Positions 1-6,931 of a DNA stretch of 45,714 nucleotides are shown one piece after another; the first letter of the stretch is position 1; each line of letters opens with the position of its first letter. Both the position numbers and the translations under genes were made by a program. The stretch lies in NCBI RefSeq assembly GCF_024653915.1, contig NZ_JANLGY010000023.1, positions 1-45,714 on the forward strand. The letters are read 5' to 3'. Under the pieces are notes generated by a model. It was not told the DNA's origin. It worked only from the letters and a program-made list of their open reading frames with translations, and did no database searches. This stretch comes from Sulfuricaulis sp. GTDB lineage: Bacteria > Pseudomonadota > Gammaproteobacteria > Acidiferrobacterales > Sulfurifustaceae.

Positions 1-6
1 AAAAAA

Positions 7-84
7 TGGGGTGAGCGATGGGATTCGAACCCACGACAACCGGAATCACAATCCGGGACTCTAACCAGCTGAGCTACGCCCACC
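7..84 (-). tRNA. tRNA-His (GTG anticodon)
   Basis: Reading the minus strand, a full cloverleaf is visible. The acceptor stem GTGGGCG pairs with CGCTCAC, and there is an extra 5' G at 84 (the G-1 typical of tRNA-His) opposite the discriminator C. The anticodon loop TTGTGAT gives anticodon GTG, and the T-arm contains GGTTCGAATCC. The 3' CCA is encoded at 7-9. It is the last gene of a three-tRNA minus-strand cluster; the tRNA terminator lies outside the window. Confidence 0.95.
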
Positions 85-297
85 ATAACTGATGATCAAG
101 TCACCGGATATTATACCTGCGATGAATCTCTCCGCTCCACTCGGAAATGGCGCGCCCGGCAGGGTGAGGCGGGGTCCTCGTAAACGTCCAGTGGACGTTT
201 ACGCCGCCGAACGCCCGGCCATGGAAGGCCGGGCCGGGGCTCCATTGAAGCCAACCGTGTCCCGCCATGGATGGCATGTACAACACATGTATATGTA
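85..297. repeat. Palindromes in the tRNA-Arg/tRNA-His spacer
   Basis: The 213 bp spacer between two co-oriented tRNA genes is long for a tRNA operon and holds no supportable gene. It contains an almost perfect 23 bp palindrome at 180-202 (GTAAACGTCCA, one base, then its complement). A GC-rich hairpin follows at 213-234 (GCCCGGCC, six-base loop, GGCCGGGC). They could be processing or attenuation structures in the tRNA precursor. Confidence 0.6.
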
Positions 298-373
298 TGG
301 CGCGCCCGGCAGGAATCGAACCTGCGACCCCCAGCTTAGAAGGCTGGTGCTCTATCCGTTGAGCTACGGGCGC
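298..373 (-). tRNA. tRNA-Arg (TCT anticodon)
   Basis: Minus-strand cloverleaf with acceptor GCGCCCG pairing CGGGCGC, a D-arm starting TAGCTCA, anticodon loop CTTCTAA (anticodon TCT, Arg) and T-arm GCAGG-TTCGATT-CCTGC. The CCA tail is encoded at 298-300. It lies 53 bp downstream of tRNA-Pro in transcription order, so it is probably cotranscribed. Confidence 0.95.
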
Positions 374-426
374 CGGCGAAACGCCCGCACATTACATCTC
401 AAGCACCACCATCGTGCAATTGAAAA

Positions 427-503
<77 letters not shown>

Positions 504-634
504 ATTGGTACTCACGCCAGACGCTGCTCGTGCGAATCACATCAGCGAGTACTCGCGAATATCGATAGAGCCCGGCCGACGCGAGGCCGGCACTATACGC
601 ACCGCTCTCGGGACCGTCAATCTGGCGTGGCTGA

Positions 635-640
635 ATTATA
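635..640 (-). promoter_or_regulatory. Candidate -10 box of the tRNA cluster
   Basis: On the minus strand a consensus TATAAT lies at 640-635, about 130 bp upstream of tRNA-Pro. No good -35 hexamer is seen at 16-18 bp, which is common for strong, stringently controlled stable-RNA promoters but also weakens the call. The rest of 504-726 has no gene I can support. Confidence 0.35.
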
Positions 641-726
641 GGCTAAAAAACAAGCATATACGCTTGGCGCGCCGCGGCGGTGCATGCGATGATGCGCCGG
701 GCGCATTCATCCGCACCGTAGCTTGC

Positions 727-927
727 TATTGACCCGGCACGGTAGTGCTTAGGCGGAGATTTCGACGATGGGAATTCCCCAGTCTTGGTAAACACACTGA
801 TATGCCGGGTCAATATCGAAATTATTACTGATTTTCGATTATTGAGGCGGCAAGACGGCCTTGATAGCGATAGAGCAATAATAGACTGGCAGAAATTTTT
901 GAGTTTATTCACGCCGCCTCAATAATC
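727..927. repeat. Double-palindrome element, copy A (upstream of folD)
   Basis: Two long palindromes stand in tandem. Palindrome 1 has perfect 13 bp arms at 727-739 (TATTGACCCGGCA) and 803-815. Palindrome 2 has perfect 15 bp arms at 837-851 (GATTATTGAGGCGGC) and 913-927. The 21 bp between them is AT-rich. The last arm ends at the base before the folD ATG. A second copy of the same architecture lies upstream of clpB at 42787-42985. The arm sequences differ between copies by paired substitutions, and the linker length is identical. The family is not one I recognise. It may be a structured mRNA leader, a pair of DNA-binding sites or a miniature mobile element. Confidence 0.75.
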
Positions 928-1785
928 ATGAGCGCACGCATCCTCGACGGAAAGAAAATCGCACAACAACTGCGCGCCGAGATCAAACAGCGGGTTGACC
1001 GCCGCCTGGCATCAGGCAAACGGCCACCCGGGCTCGCCGTTCTCAAGGTCGGCAACGAAGCCGCCTCAGAGGTCTACGTGCGCAATAAACGCGAGGCCTG
1101 TGCCGAAGCCGGGTTTATCTCTTTTGATTACGACTTGCCACTGGATATTTCCCAGGAAAAAATCCTGTCCCACATCGACCGATTGAATACAGACCCGGAT
1201 GTGGACGGCATCCTGGTGCAGCTGCCGCTGCCGAAGCACATCGATCAGACAGTCATCATCGAAAGCATCAATCCTGCCAAGGATGTTGACGGATTTCATC
1301 CTTACAACATCGGCCGACTGGCCCAGCGTATGCCGCGTTTACGGCCCTGCACACCGTTCGGCATCATGCGCCTGCTCCAAGCCACCGGCGAGGCGCTGGA
1401 AGGCAAGGAGGCCGTCGTGGTGGGCGCCTCCAATATCGTCGGACGTCCCATGTCGCTCGAGCTGCTGCTGGCCGGCTGCACCGTTACCACTTGCCACCGC
1501 TACACCAAGAATCTGGCTGGGCATGTCGCCCGTGCTGATGTGCTCGTGGTCGCCGTGGGTAAACCCGGAATGGTTAAGGGTGATTGGATCAAGCCTGGCG
1601 CCATGGTCATCGACGTCGGCATCAACCGCTTGCCCGACGGCAAGCTGGTAGGCGACGTGGAATATGACGCAGCCAGACAGCGCGCCGGATGGATCACGCC
1701 AGTGCCGGGCGGCGTCGGACCGATGACCGTGGCCACGCTACTGCTCAACACACTGGAAGCCGCGGAGGAGCGCGACAAAGGATGA
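928..1785 (+). CDS. folD: Bifunctional methylenetetrahydrofolate dehydrogenase/cyclohydrolase FolD
   Basis: FolD interconverts 5,10-methylene-THF, 5,10-methenyl-THF and 10-formyl-THF in the cytoplasm, with NADP as cofactor. The 285-residue protein has the usual length. The YVRNK motif at 50-54 places the catalytic lysine at 54. VQLPLP follows at 97-102, the active-site aspartate lies near 121, the nucleotide-binding stretch [10 protein letters not shown] is at 165-174, and the folate signature PGGVGPMT is at 260-267. The ATG is set by the conserved MSARILDG N-terminus. No Shine-Dalgarno sequence is visible because the palindrome arm at 913-927 abuts the start codon. It precedes pgi on the same strand by 42 bp. 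Confidence 0.97.
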   Translation: MSARILDGKKIAQQLRAEIKQRVDRRLASGKRPPGLAVLKVGNEAASEVYVRNKREACAEAGFISFDYDLPLDISQEKILSHIDRLNTDPDVDGILVQLPLPKHIDQTVIIESINPAKDVDGFHPYNIGRLAQRMPRLRPCTPFGIMRLLQATGEALEGKEAVVVGASNIVGRPMSLELLLAGCTVTTCHRYTKNLAGHVARADVLVVAVGKPGMVKGDWIKPGAMVIDVGINRLPDGKLVGDVEYDAARQRAGWITPVPGGVGPMTVATLLLNTLEAAEERDKG

Positions 1786-1827
1786 TAGAATTGCGTCCGC
1801 TCCCGTTGCAAAAGAGATAATTCCGTC

Positions 1828-3198
1828 GTGGCCAACAGCAAAATTTCATCCCCGCATCCCGCTTCATCGTTGCTGCTGCATATTGATACAGCCTGCCTGT
1901 ATCGCGACAGCATAGGCACAGAAGGCGTGGACAGGAGCGAAATCGAATCTCTCGCGCCTGAACTTCACCGCATACACCAGACACTGACAAAAAAGTCCGC
2001 GGGCGGACTGGATGCCGAGTTCGCCTGTCTCAGCTTGCACAACACCATGCCGGAATCATTGCCGCCAATCGAAGCGGCGGCGGAGCAGCTGCGCCGTTTC
2101 GAGGATATCGCTGTCATCGGCATTGGCGGCTCCAGCCTCGGCGCCAAGGCCGTGCATCAGGCGCTCGAAATGGATATGCCGGGCCCTGCTCTCCCCCGGC
2201 TGAATTTTCTGGAAAATATCAATCCGCGCCAATTAGACAAGTTGCTGCGCAACTGGAGCGCCGAAAAAACGGCCATCATCGCTATCAGCAAGTCCGGCGG
2301 AACGATTGAAACGGTTATCCAGTTTTTGATTGTGCGCGCATGGCTCGAAAAACAGCTCGGGGCGGACAAAGCGCGTCATCACCAGTGGCTGATCACCGAT
2401 CCGGCGCAGGGATGGCTGCGCGAACTGGCCCAACGCGAGGGAACAGCGTCACTGCCAGTACCGCCCAGGGTGGGTGGGCGTTTTTCGGTCCTCACGGCAG
2501 TGGGGCTATTGCCGCTGGCCGTGGCGGGGGTGGATATTCACCGCCTGCTCGCCGGCAGCGCTGCCAACGCGGCGCGTTGTGTCAGCGACAATCCCCTGGA
2601 AAACCCGGCATTGGAAATGGCCGCGCTGTTTTACCTGCTGGATACCAAACACAACAAGCGTGTATCGATCATGATGCCGTACGCCGATCCGTTGCAACTC
2701 TTCGGCGACTGGTACCGCCAGCTATGGGCAGAATCTCTCGGCAAGATCCGTGGCGGACAGCAGGACGGATCTCCTGCTGGAACATTACCGGTAACAGCCC
2801 TGGGCACGGTGGATCAACACAGTCAGATGCAGATGTATCTCGAGTCGCGGCGCGACAAGATTTTCACTTTCATGGCGATCAACGATTGGGGCCAAAATCT
2901 TCCTATCCCGCTATCCAGCGCGGACAAAAAATATTTTCCCTATCTGGAAGACAAGCGCATGCAGGATGTTCTCGATGCCGAATTCCGCGCCACCGTACAG
3001 GTGATCTCCGATACCGGCCACCCGAACATGACCCTGCGCCTGCCCAGGCTTGATGCCCACGTGCTGGGTCAATTGATCGATCTATACCAGCGTGCCACGG
3101 TCTATGCCGGTCTGCTGTATGGTATCAATCCGTTGGATCAGCCCGCCGTAGAAAAAGGCAAACAGTTGGCCATCAAGCTCCTCAGCGGTGGCCACTAG
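1828..3198 (+). CDS. pgi: Glucose-6-phosphate isomerase, short form
   Basis: Catalyses the reversible conversion of glucose 6-phosphate and fructose 6-phosphate in glycolysis and gluconeogenesis. The 456-residue length matches the shorter bacterial Pgi subfamily rather than the roughly 550-residue E. coli type. Visible motifs are GIGGSSLG at 98-105, FLENINP near 127, the sugar-phosphate-binding SKSGGTIET at 154-162, the PGI signature GGRFSVLT at 217-224, and GTVDQHSQ at 326-333. A late lysine near residue 447 lies in VEKGKQLA. The predicted start is GTG. The 3' end overlaps the next gene by 11 bp, suggesting translational coupling. Confidence 0.95.
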   Translation: MANSKISSPHPASSLLLHIDTACLYRDSIGTEGVDRSEIESLAPELHRIHQTLTKKSAGGLDAEFACLSLHNTMPESLPPIEAAAEQLRRFEDIAVIGIGGSSLGAKAVHQALEMDMPGPALPRLNFLENINPRQLDKLLRNWSAEKTAIIAISKSGGTIETVIQFLIVRAWLEKQLGADKARHHQWLITDPAQGWLRELAQREGTASLPVPPRVGGRFSVLTAVGLLPLAVAGVDIHRLLAGSAANAARCVSDNPLENPALEMAALFYLLDTKHNKRVSIMMPYADPLQLFGDWYRQLWAESLGKIRGGQQDGSPAGTLPVTALGTVDQHSQMQMYLESRRDKIFTFMAINDWGQNLPIPLSSADKKYFPYLEDKRMQDVLDAEFRATVQVISDTGHPNMTLRLPRLDAHVLGQLIDLYQRATVYAGLLYGINPLDQPAVEKGKQLAIKLLSGGH

Positions 3199-4006
3199 CC
3201 GCAAAACCGGTCCACGCCGTACTGTCCGTGCGGCAGATAAACTCAAAAAGCTTTATCGCCGCTGGCGCAGTGGCCACAATGCTTTGTCCGATTTACTGTG
3301 GACCAAAACACTGCGGACCTCATCCTATGCCAGCGCCCTGCCATTAAAAGACCAAACACAACTGCGTCTGCTCGCGACGCAAATTCTGCGCATCAAATCC
3401 TTCGAAGGAGCTTCAGGACTCAATGTGAGCGAAACAATGCGTGCGCGCATCGCGCTGCATGCCAGCATTCCTATTCTCAATATCGGGCTCGATTACTATG
3501 CCGATTGGACTTCGATCGTGATCTATCCGGGCGATTTTCGTGTGCACGACGAGTACATGGATGAACACGGCGTCGTGCATCGCGAAATCATGGATCTTTG
3601 CGGTCAGTCCCTGTCCCAGGGCCCGATCGTGTTGTCATGGGAAGCGATGCGGGAGGAGGATGAGACACCCGCCGATCATGATCTCGTGATCCACGAATGT
3701 GCGCACAAGCTGGACGTACTCAACGGCGATGCCAACGGATTTCCCCCGCTGCACGCGGACATGGTGACACGCGCTTGGGCGCGCGACTTCCATGCCGCCT
3801 ACCATCAGCTATGCTCGGAACAGGATACGCGCGGCGCCAGCCGCATCGACCCTTACGCCACGGAGGACCCGGCGGAATTTTTCGCCGTCATGAGCGAGAC
3901 CTTTTTTACCGCCCCACATCTCGTTTACGAAAATCATCCGGCCGTGTATAAGCACTTGCAGCGTTTCTATCACCAGGATCCCCATTCGATCATGAAACAA
4001 CGATAA
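3188..4006 (+). CDS. mtfA: MtfA-like zinc metallopeptidase (M90 family)
   Basis: The protein resembles MtfA, a cytosolic zinc peptidase that in enterobacteria binds the glucose repressor Mlc and so affects the phosphotransferase system. The 272-residue protein carries the zinc motif HECAH at 169-173. The downstream helix EFFAVMSETFF at 230-240 contains the third-ligand glutamate. The start is a GTG inside the end of pgi (11 bp overlap), and the N-terminus is basic. The gene is followed after 3 bp by the rhomboid gene, so pgi, this gene and the next probably form one transcript. Whether an Mlc partner exists here is unknown, so the specific role is inferred only by family. Confidence 0.85.
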   Translation: MATSRKTGPRRTVRAADKLKKLYRRWRSGHNALSDLLWTKTLRTSSYASALPLKDQTQLRLLATQILRIKSFEGASGLNVSETMRARIALHASIPILNIGLDYYADWTSIVIYPGDFRVHDEYMDEHGVVHREIMDLCGQSLSQGPIVLSWEAMREEDETPADHDLVIHECAHKLDVLNGDANGFPPLHADMVTRAWARDFHAAYHQLCSEQDTRGASRIDPYATEDPAEFFAVMSETFFTAPHLVYENHPAVYKHLQRFYHQDPHSIMKQR

Positions 4007-4009
4007 ACG

Positions 4010-4705
4010 ATGATTCCACTGCACGACGACAATCCCACGACCATCAAGCCACTGCTGACGGTAATCTTTATCGTTGCCTGCTCGCTGGTTTTCCTGTGGC
4101 AACTGTCGCTCGGCGCGCGTGGTTTCGAAATGGCCGTGTATCGCCTTGGCGCTATCCCGGCCATGCTGTTCGGTGACAAGACGCTTCCCCCGGAGCTGGC
4201 CATGGTCCCACCGACGCTGACGGTGTTCACCTCCATGTTTATGCACGGCGGCTGGATGCACCTCATCGGCAACATGCTGTATCTCTGGATCTTCGGGAAT
4301 AATATTGAAGACTCCATGGGCCACGGGCGTTTCGTGATTTTCTATTTGTTGTGCGGGGTCGCCGCCGTGTTCGCCCAGGCGCTGCCCAACGCCGATTCCA
4401 CGATCCCCATGATCGGCGCCAGCGGTGCGATTTCCGGCGTTCTCGGCGCCTACCTGCTACTCTTCCCACGCGCGCACGTGCTGGTGTTGATACCCCTGGG
4501 CGTTTACATGCGCACCATGCGCCTGCCGGCCATGGTGGTGCTGGGTTTCTGGTTCGTGCTGCAACTGGTTAATTCGGTGCTCGCCGATCCCGGCAAGGGC
4601 GGCGTGGCCTTTGGCGCGCACATCGGCGGCTTCATCGCTGGCATGGTGTTGTTACCGCTGTTCAAATACCGTCACGTGCGGCTGTTCGCACCGCCGCGGC
4701 ATTAA
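4010..4705 (+). CDS. Rhomboid-family intramembrane serine protease
   Basis: This is a six-helix membrane protease that cuts within or next to the transmembrane segments of its substrates. The 231-residue sequence is strongly hydrophobic. It carries the HLIGN motif at 84-88 (rhomboid HxxxN), the catalytic serine in GASG at 136-139 (Ser138), and the catalytic histidine in AHIGG (His204). The second half of the first hydrophobic hairpin is followed by a long loop at 35-70, as in many bacterial rhomboids of this size. It starts 3 bp after the mtfA-like stop. No substrate can be guessed from the neighbours. Confidence 0.93.
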   Translation: MIPLHDDNPTTIKPLLTVIFIVACSLVFLWQLSLGARGFEMAVYRLGAIPAMLFGDKTLPPELAMVPPTLTVFTSMFMHGGWMHLIGNMLYLWIFGNNIEDSMGHGRFVIFYLLCGVAAVFAQALPNADSTIPMIGASGAISGVLGAYLLLFPRAHVLVLIPLGVYMRTMRLPAMVVLGFWFVLQLVNSVLADPGKGGVAFGAHIGGFIAGMVLLPLFKYRHVRLFAPPRH

Positions 4706-4725
4706 CAAAACATGATTTTAATTAG

Positions 4726-4800
4726 AACCGCCAAGACGCCAAGAACGCCAAGTTTTTTAGATTTTTCTTGCTTTTCTGGCGCCTTGGCGTCTTGGCGGTT
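4726..4800. repeat. Intergenic palindromic repeat, CCAAG/CTTGG family (copy 1)
   Basis: The perfect 18 bp arm AACCGCCAAGACGCCAAG at 4726-4743 is complementary to 4783-4800. Inside each arm a unit close to CGCCAAGA recurs with a period of about 9 bp. A sister copy lies at 30517-30592. The position between two co-directional genes and the T-rich loop allow a hairpin that could end or attenuate transcription. Confidence 0.85.
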
Positions 4801-4842
4801 AAACTTCAATATCATTTTTCATCGCAGACTGGGGAAATTGTT

Positions 4843-5637
4843 ATGCGGCAGTACCTCGACCTGATGCGCCATGTTATGCAACACGGTACGCGCAAAGATG
4901 ATCGTACGGGCACCGGCACGCTTTCCGTATTCGGCCACCAGATGCGCTTCGACCTGGCTCAGGGATTTCCTCTCCTTACCACCAAGAAGGTTCACACCAA
5001 ATCCATCATCCACGAGCTGTTGTGGTTCCTGCGCGGCGATACCAACATTCGCTATCTGAAGGAGCACGGCGTCAACATCTGGAATGAATGGGCCAATGAA
5101 AACGGCGATCTCGGCCCGGTTTACGGCTCCCAATGGCGCTCCTGGCCCACAGCCGATGGCCGTCAGATTGACCAGATTAGCCAGGTGGTGCGGGACATCC
5201 GTCAAAACCCGGATTCGCGCCGCCTGATTGTCAGCGCCTGGAACGTGGCCGAGATCGAACGCATGGCGCTGCCTCCCTGTCATTTGTTGTTCCAGTTCTA
5301 CGTGGCCGAGGGCCGGCTCTCCTGCCAGCTGTATCAGCGCAGCGCCGATATTTTCCTTGGCGTGCCATTCAACATTGCCTCGTACGCCCTGCTCACAAAG
5401 ATGATTGCCCAGGTCACCGGCCTCAAGCCGGGTGAATTCATCCACACGCTCGGCGATGCCCATCTCTACATGAACCATCTCGAGCAGGTCCAGACACAAC
5501 TCGCGCGTGAACCGCGCCCGCTACCCTCCATGCGCCTGAACCCTGAAAGAATCTCGTTGTTCGATTTCGAATACGACGATTTCGAGCTGCTGAACTACGA
5601 CCCCCATCCCTCCATCAAGGCCCCGGTGGCGGTGTAA
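4843..5637 (+). CDS. thyA: Thymidylate synthase ThyA
   Basis: Methylates dUMP to dTMP using 5,10-methylene-THF, giving dihydrofolate, which the next gene product recycles. From the chosen ATG the protein has 264 residues, exactly the E. coli length, with the catalytic cysteine in ALPPCH at Cys146. The folate-binding C-terminus, the RTGTGT loop near 21 and the dUMP-binding QRSAD motif near 165 are also present. This start is preferred over an upstream in-frame ATG at 4768 because MRQYLDLM is the conserved N-terminus and a GGGGA ribosome-binding site lies 7 bp before it. folA starts 5 bp after the stop. Confidence 0.97.
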   Translation: MRQYLDLMRHVMQHGTRKDDRTGTGTLSVFGHQMRFDLAQGFPLLTTKKVHTKSIIHELLWFLRGDTNIRYLKEHGVNIWNEWANENGDLGPVYGSQWRSWPTADGRQIDQISQVVRDIRQNPDSRRLIVSAWNVAEIERMALPPCHLLFQFYVAEGRLSCQLYQRSADIFLGVPFNIASYALLTKMIAQVTGLKPGEFIHTLGDAHLYMNHLEQVQTQLAREPRPLPSMRLNPERISLFDFEYDDFELLNYDPHPSIKAPVAV

Positions 5638-5642
5638 TTCCG

Positions 5643-6149
5643 GTGTCACGGGCAAGGCGCGTTTCGCTCATCGCCGCCATGGCGGAGAACCGCGCAATCG
5701 GAGTCAACAACGCGCTCCCCTGGCGCTTGCCGGCCGACCTCAGGCATTTCCGGCAACTCACCACTGGTCATCACGTGATCATGGGGCGGCGCAACTATGA
5801 ATCCATCGGCAAGCCGCTGCCCGATCGCACCAATATCGTTGTCACACGCAATCCCGCCTATCAGGCGCCGGGGTGCCAGGTAAAGCACTCGCTGGTGGAT
5901 GCGCTGCAAGACATCCACGGCGATACGGAAGTATTTGTCATCGGCGGAGCGGAGATTTATCGTCAGGCGATGGGCGATGCCAACCGTCTTTACCTGACGC
6001 TGGTTCACGCCGATATCAGCGGAGACACTTTTTTTCCGGAGTTCAATGCGCACGAATGGATCGAGATCAGCCGCACACGCCATGAGGCGGACGAAAAGCA
6101 TCCCTATGCGTACAGTTTCGTGACTTATGACAGGAAAAACAGTGAATGA
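5643..6149 (+). CDS. folA: Dihydrofolate reductase FolA
   Basis: Reduces dihydrofolate to tetrahydrofolate with NADPH. The 168-residue protein is of type-I chromosomal DHFR length. LPWRLPADL at 25-33 holds the substrate-binding acidic residue (Asp32), GHHVIMGRRNYESIG is the NADP-binding region, and VIGGAEIY near 99-106 is the second glycine loop. The start is GTG, just downstream of thyA. The thyA-folA order couples production and recycling of dihydrofolate. Its end overlaps the following ORF by 4 bp. Confidence 0.95.
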   Translation: MSRARRVSLIAAMAENRAIGVNNALPWRLPADLRHFRQLTTGHHVIMGRRNYESIGKPLPDRTNIVVTRNPAYQAPGCQVKHSLVDALQDIHGDTEVFVIGGAEIYRQAMGDANRLYLTLVHADISGDTFFPEFNAHEWIEISRTRHEADEKHPYAYSFVTYDRKNSE

Positions 6150-6826
6150 AGCGTTTAATCGCCATGTTGCTGATTCTCATCCTGCCCACACTGGCCGAGG
6201 CCGCCGGTCCACTGGTGCCGCAAGATAACAACAGCACCCTGGACTTCTCGCTTCGATTGGCGCGCTCCAATATCCCGCTCGACTACGGCAATCGCACCCA
6301 CGACACCACCAGCCGCTGGCTGGGCGTTAGCCTGCGCGAGAAGGCCGGTAAACGCGTGACGCTGGGGATGTACGGCGGATATGCCTGGCTTACCCAGGCC
6401 AACAATCCCGTGACGGCCGGTATCGAACTCGGTGGATTCCATGCCGGTTTCTCCTTGCACGGCATTCTGTTGGAGGGCCAACGCGCCTTTTTGTACGGCG
6501 CACTCGATTACTCCTATCAGAAGGTGGATCACAAAAGCGATCTCCAGACGGTCGTGATCGATTGGGTGCAACCGCAAGCGCAGCTCGGCGTCGTGCTGAC
6601 GTTAGCGCAAAAATGGCGCCTCTACGGTGGTGGAAACTACGGCAAAATAGACGGCGAGGAACGCGCCAGCGGATCGGTTAATCACACGCTGACGTTCGAA
6701 CGTGGCGCGCAGTCCGGGGGGTTTCTTGGTTTTGACCTGAACGTGGAAACGGACGGTTATATCGGCGTCGAAGCCCGATCAGGCCTGATGCGCGGCGGGG
6801 AAATTTATTTTAAGCGAAGATTTTGA
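6146..6826 (+). CDS. Predicted outer-membrane beta-barrel protein
   Basis: A 226-residue exported protein. Residues 1-19 form a clear Sec signal peptide (MKR, a hydrophobic core, AEA cleavage). The mature part alternates polar and apolar residues with many glycines and aromatic residues. It ends in KRRF, and a C-terminal phenylalanine is typical of BAM-inserted barrels. The length suggests an eight-stranded barrel. The start overlaps folA by 4 bp (ATGA type), so it is probably translated from the same mRNA, although no functional link with folate metabolism is evident. I do not recognise a named family. Confidence 0.7.
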   Translation: MKRLIAMLLILILPTLAEAAGPLVPQDNNSTLDFSLRLARSNIPLDYGNRTHDTTSRWLGVSLREKAGKRVTLGMYGGYAWLTQANNPVTAGIELGGFHAGFSLHGILLEGQRAFLYGALDYSYQKVDHKSDLQTVVIDWVQPQAQLGVVLTLAQKWRLYGGGNYGKIDGEERASGSVNHTLTFERGAQSGGFLGFDLNVETDGYIGVEARSGLMRGGEIYFKRRF

Positions 6827-6858
6827 GCGGACTTCGAAAGGCCAGAAAACAACAATTC

Positions 6859-6911
6859 ACAGGATTTACAGGAATTTTTGATTCTAAAATCTTTAATCCT
6901 GTTAATCCTGT
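6859..6911. repeat. Intergenic palindromic repeat, AATCCTGT family
   Basis: ACAGGATTTACAGGAA at 6859-6874 pairs with ATCCTGTTAATCCTGT at 6896-6911 (14 of 16). Each arm is itself a duplicated AATCCTGT-like unit. It sits between two convergent genes (ending at 6826 and 6932), so it can act as a bidirectional terminator. Confidence 0.8.
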
Positions 6912-6931
6912 CTATTTATTTCGTTAGAGCC

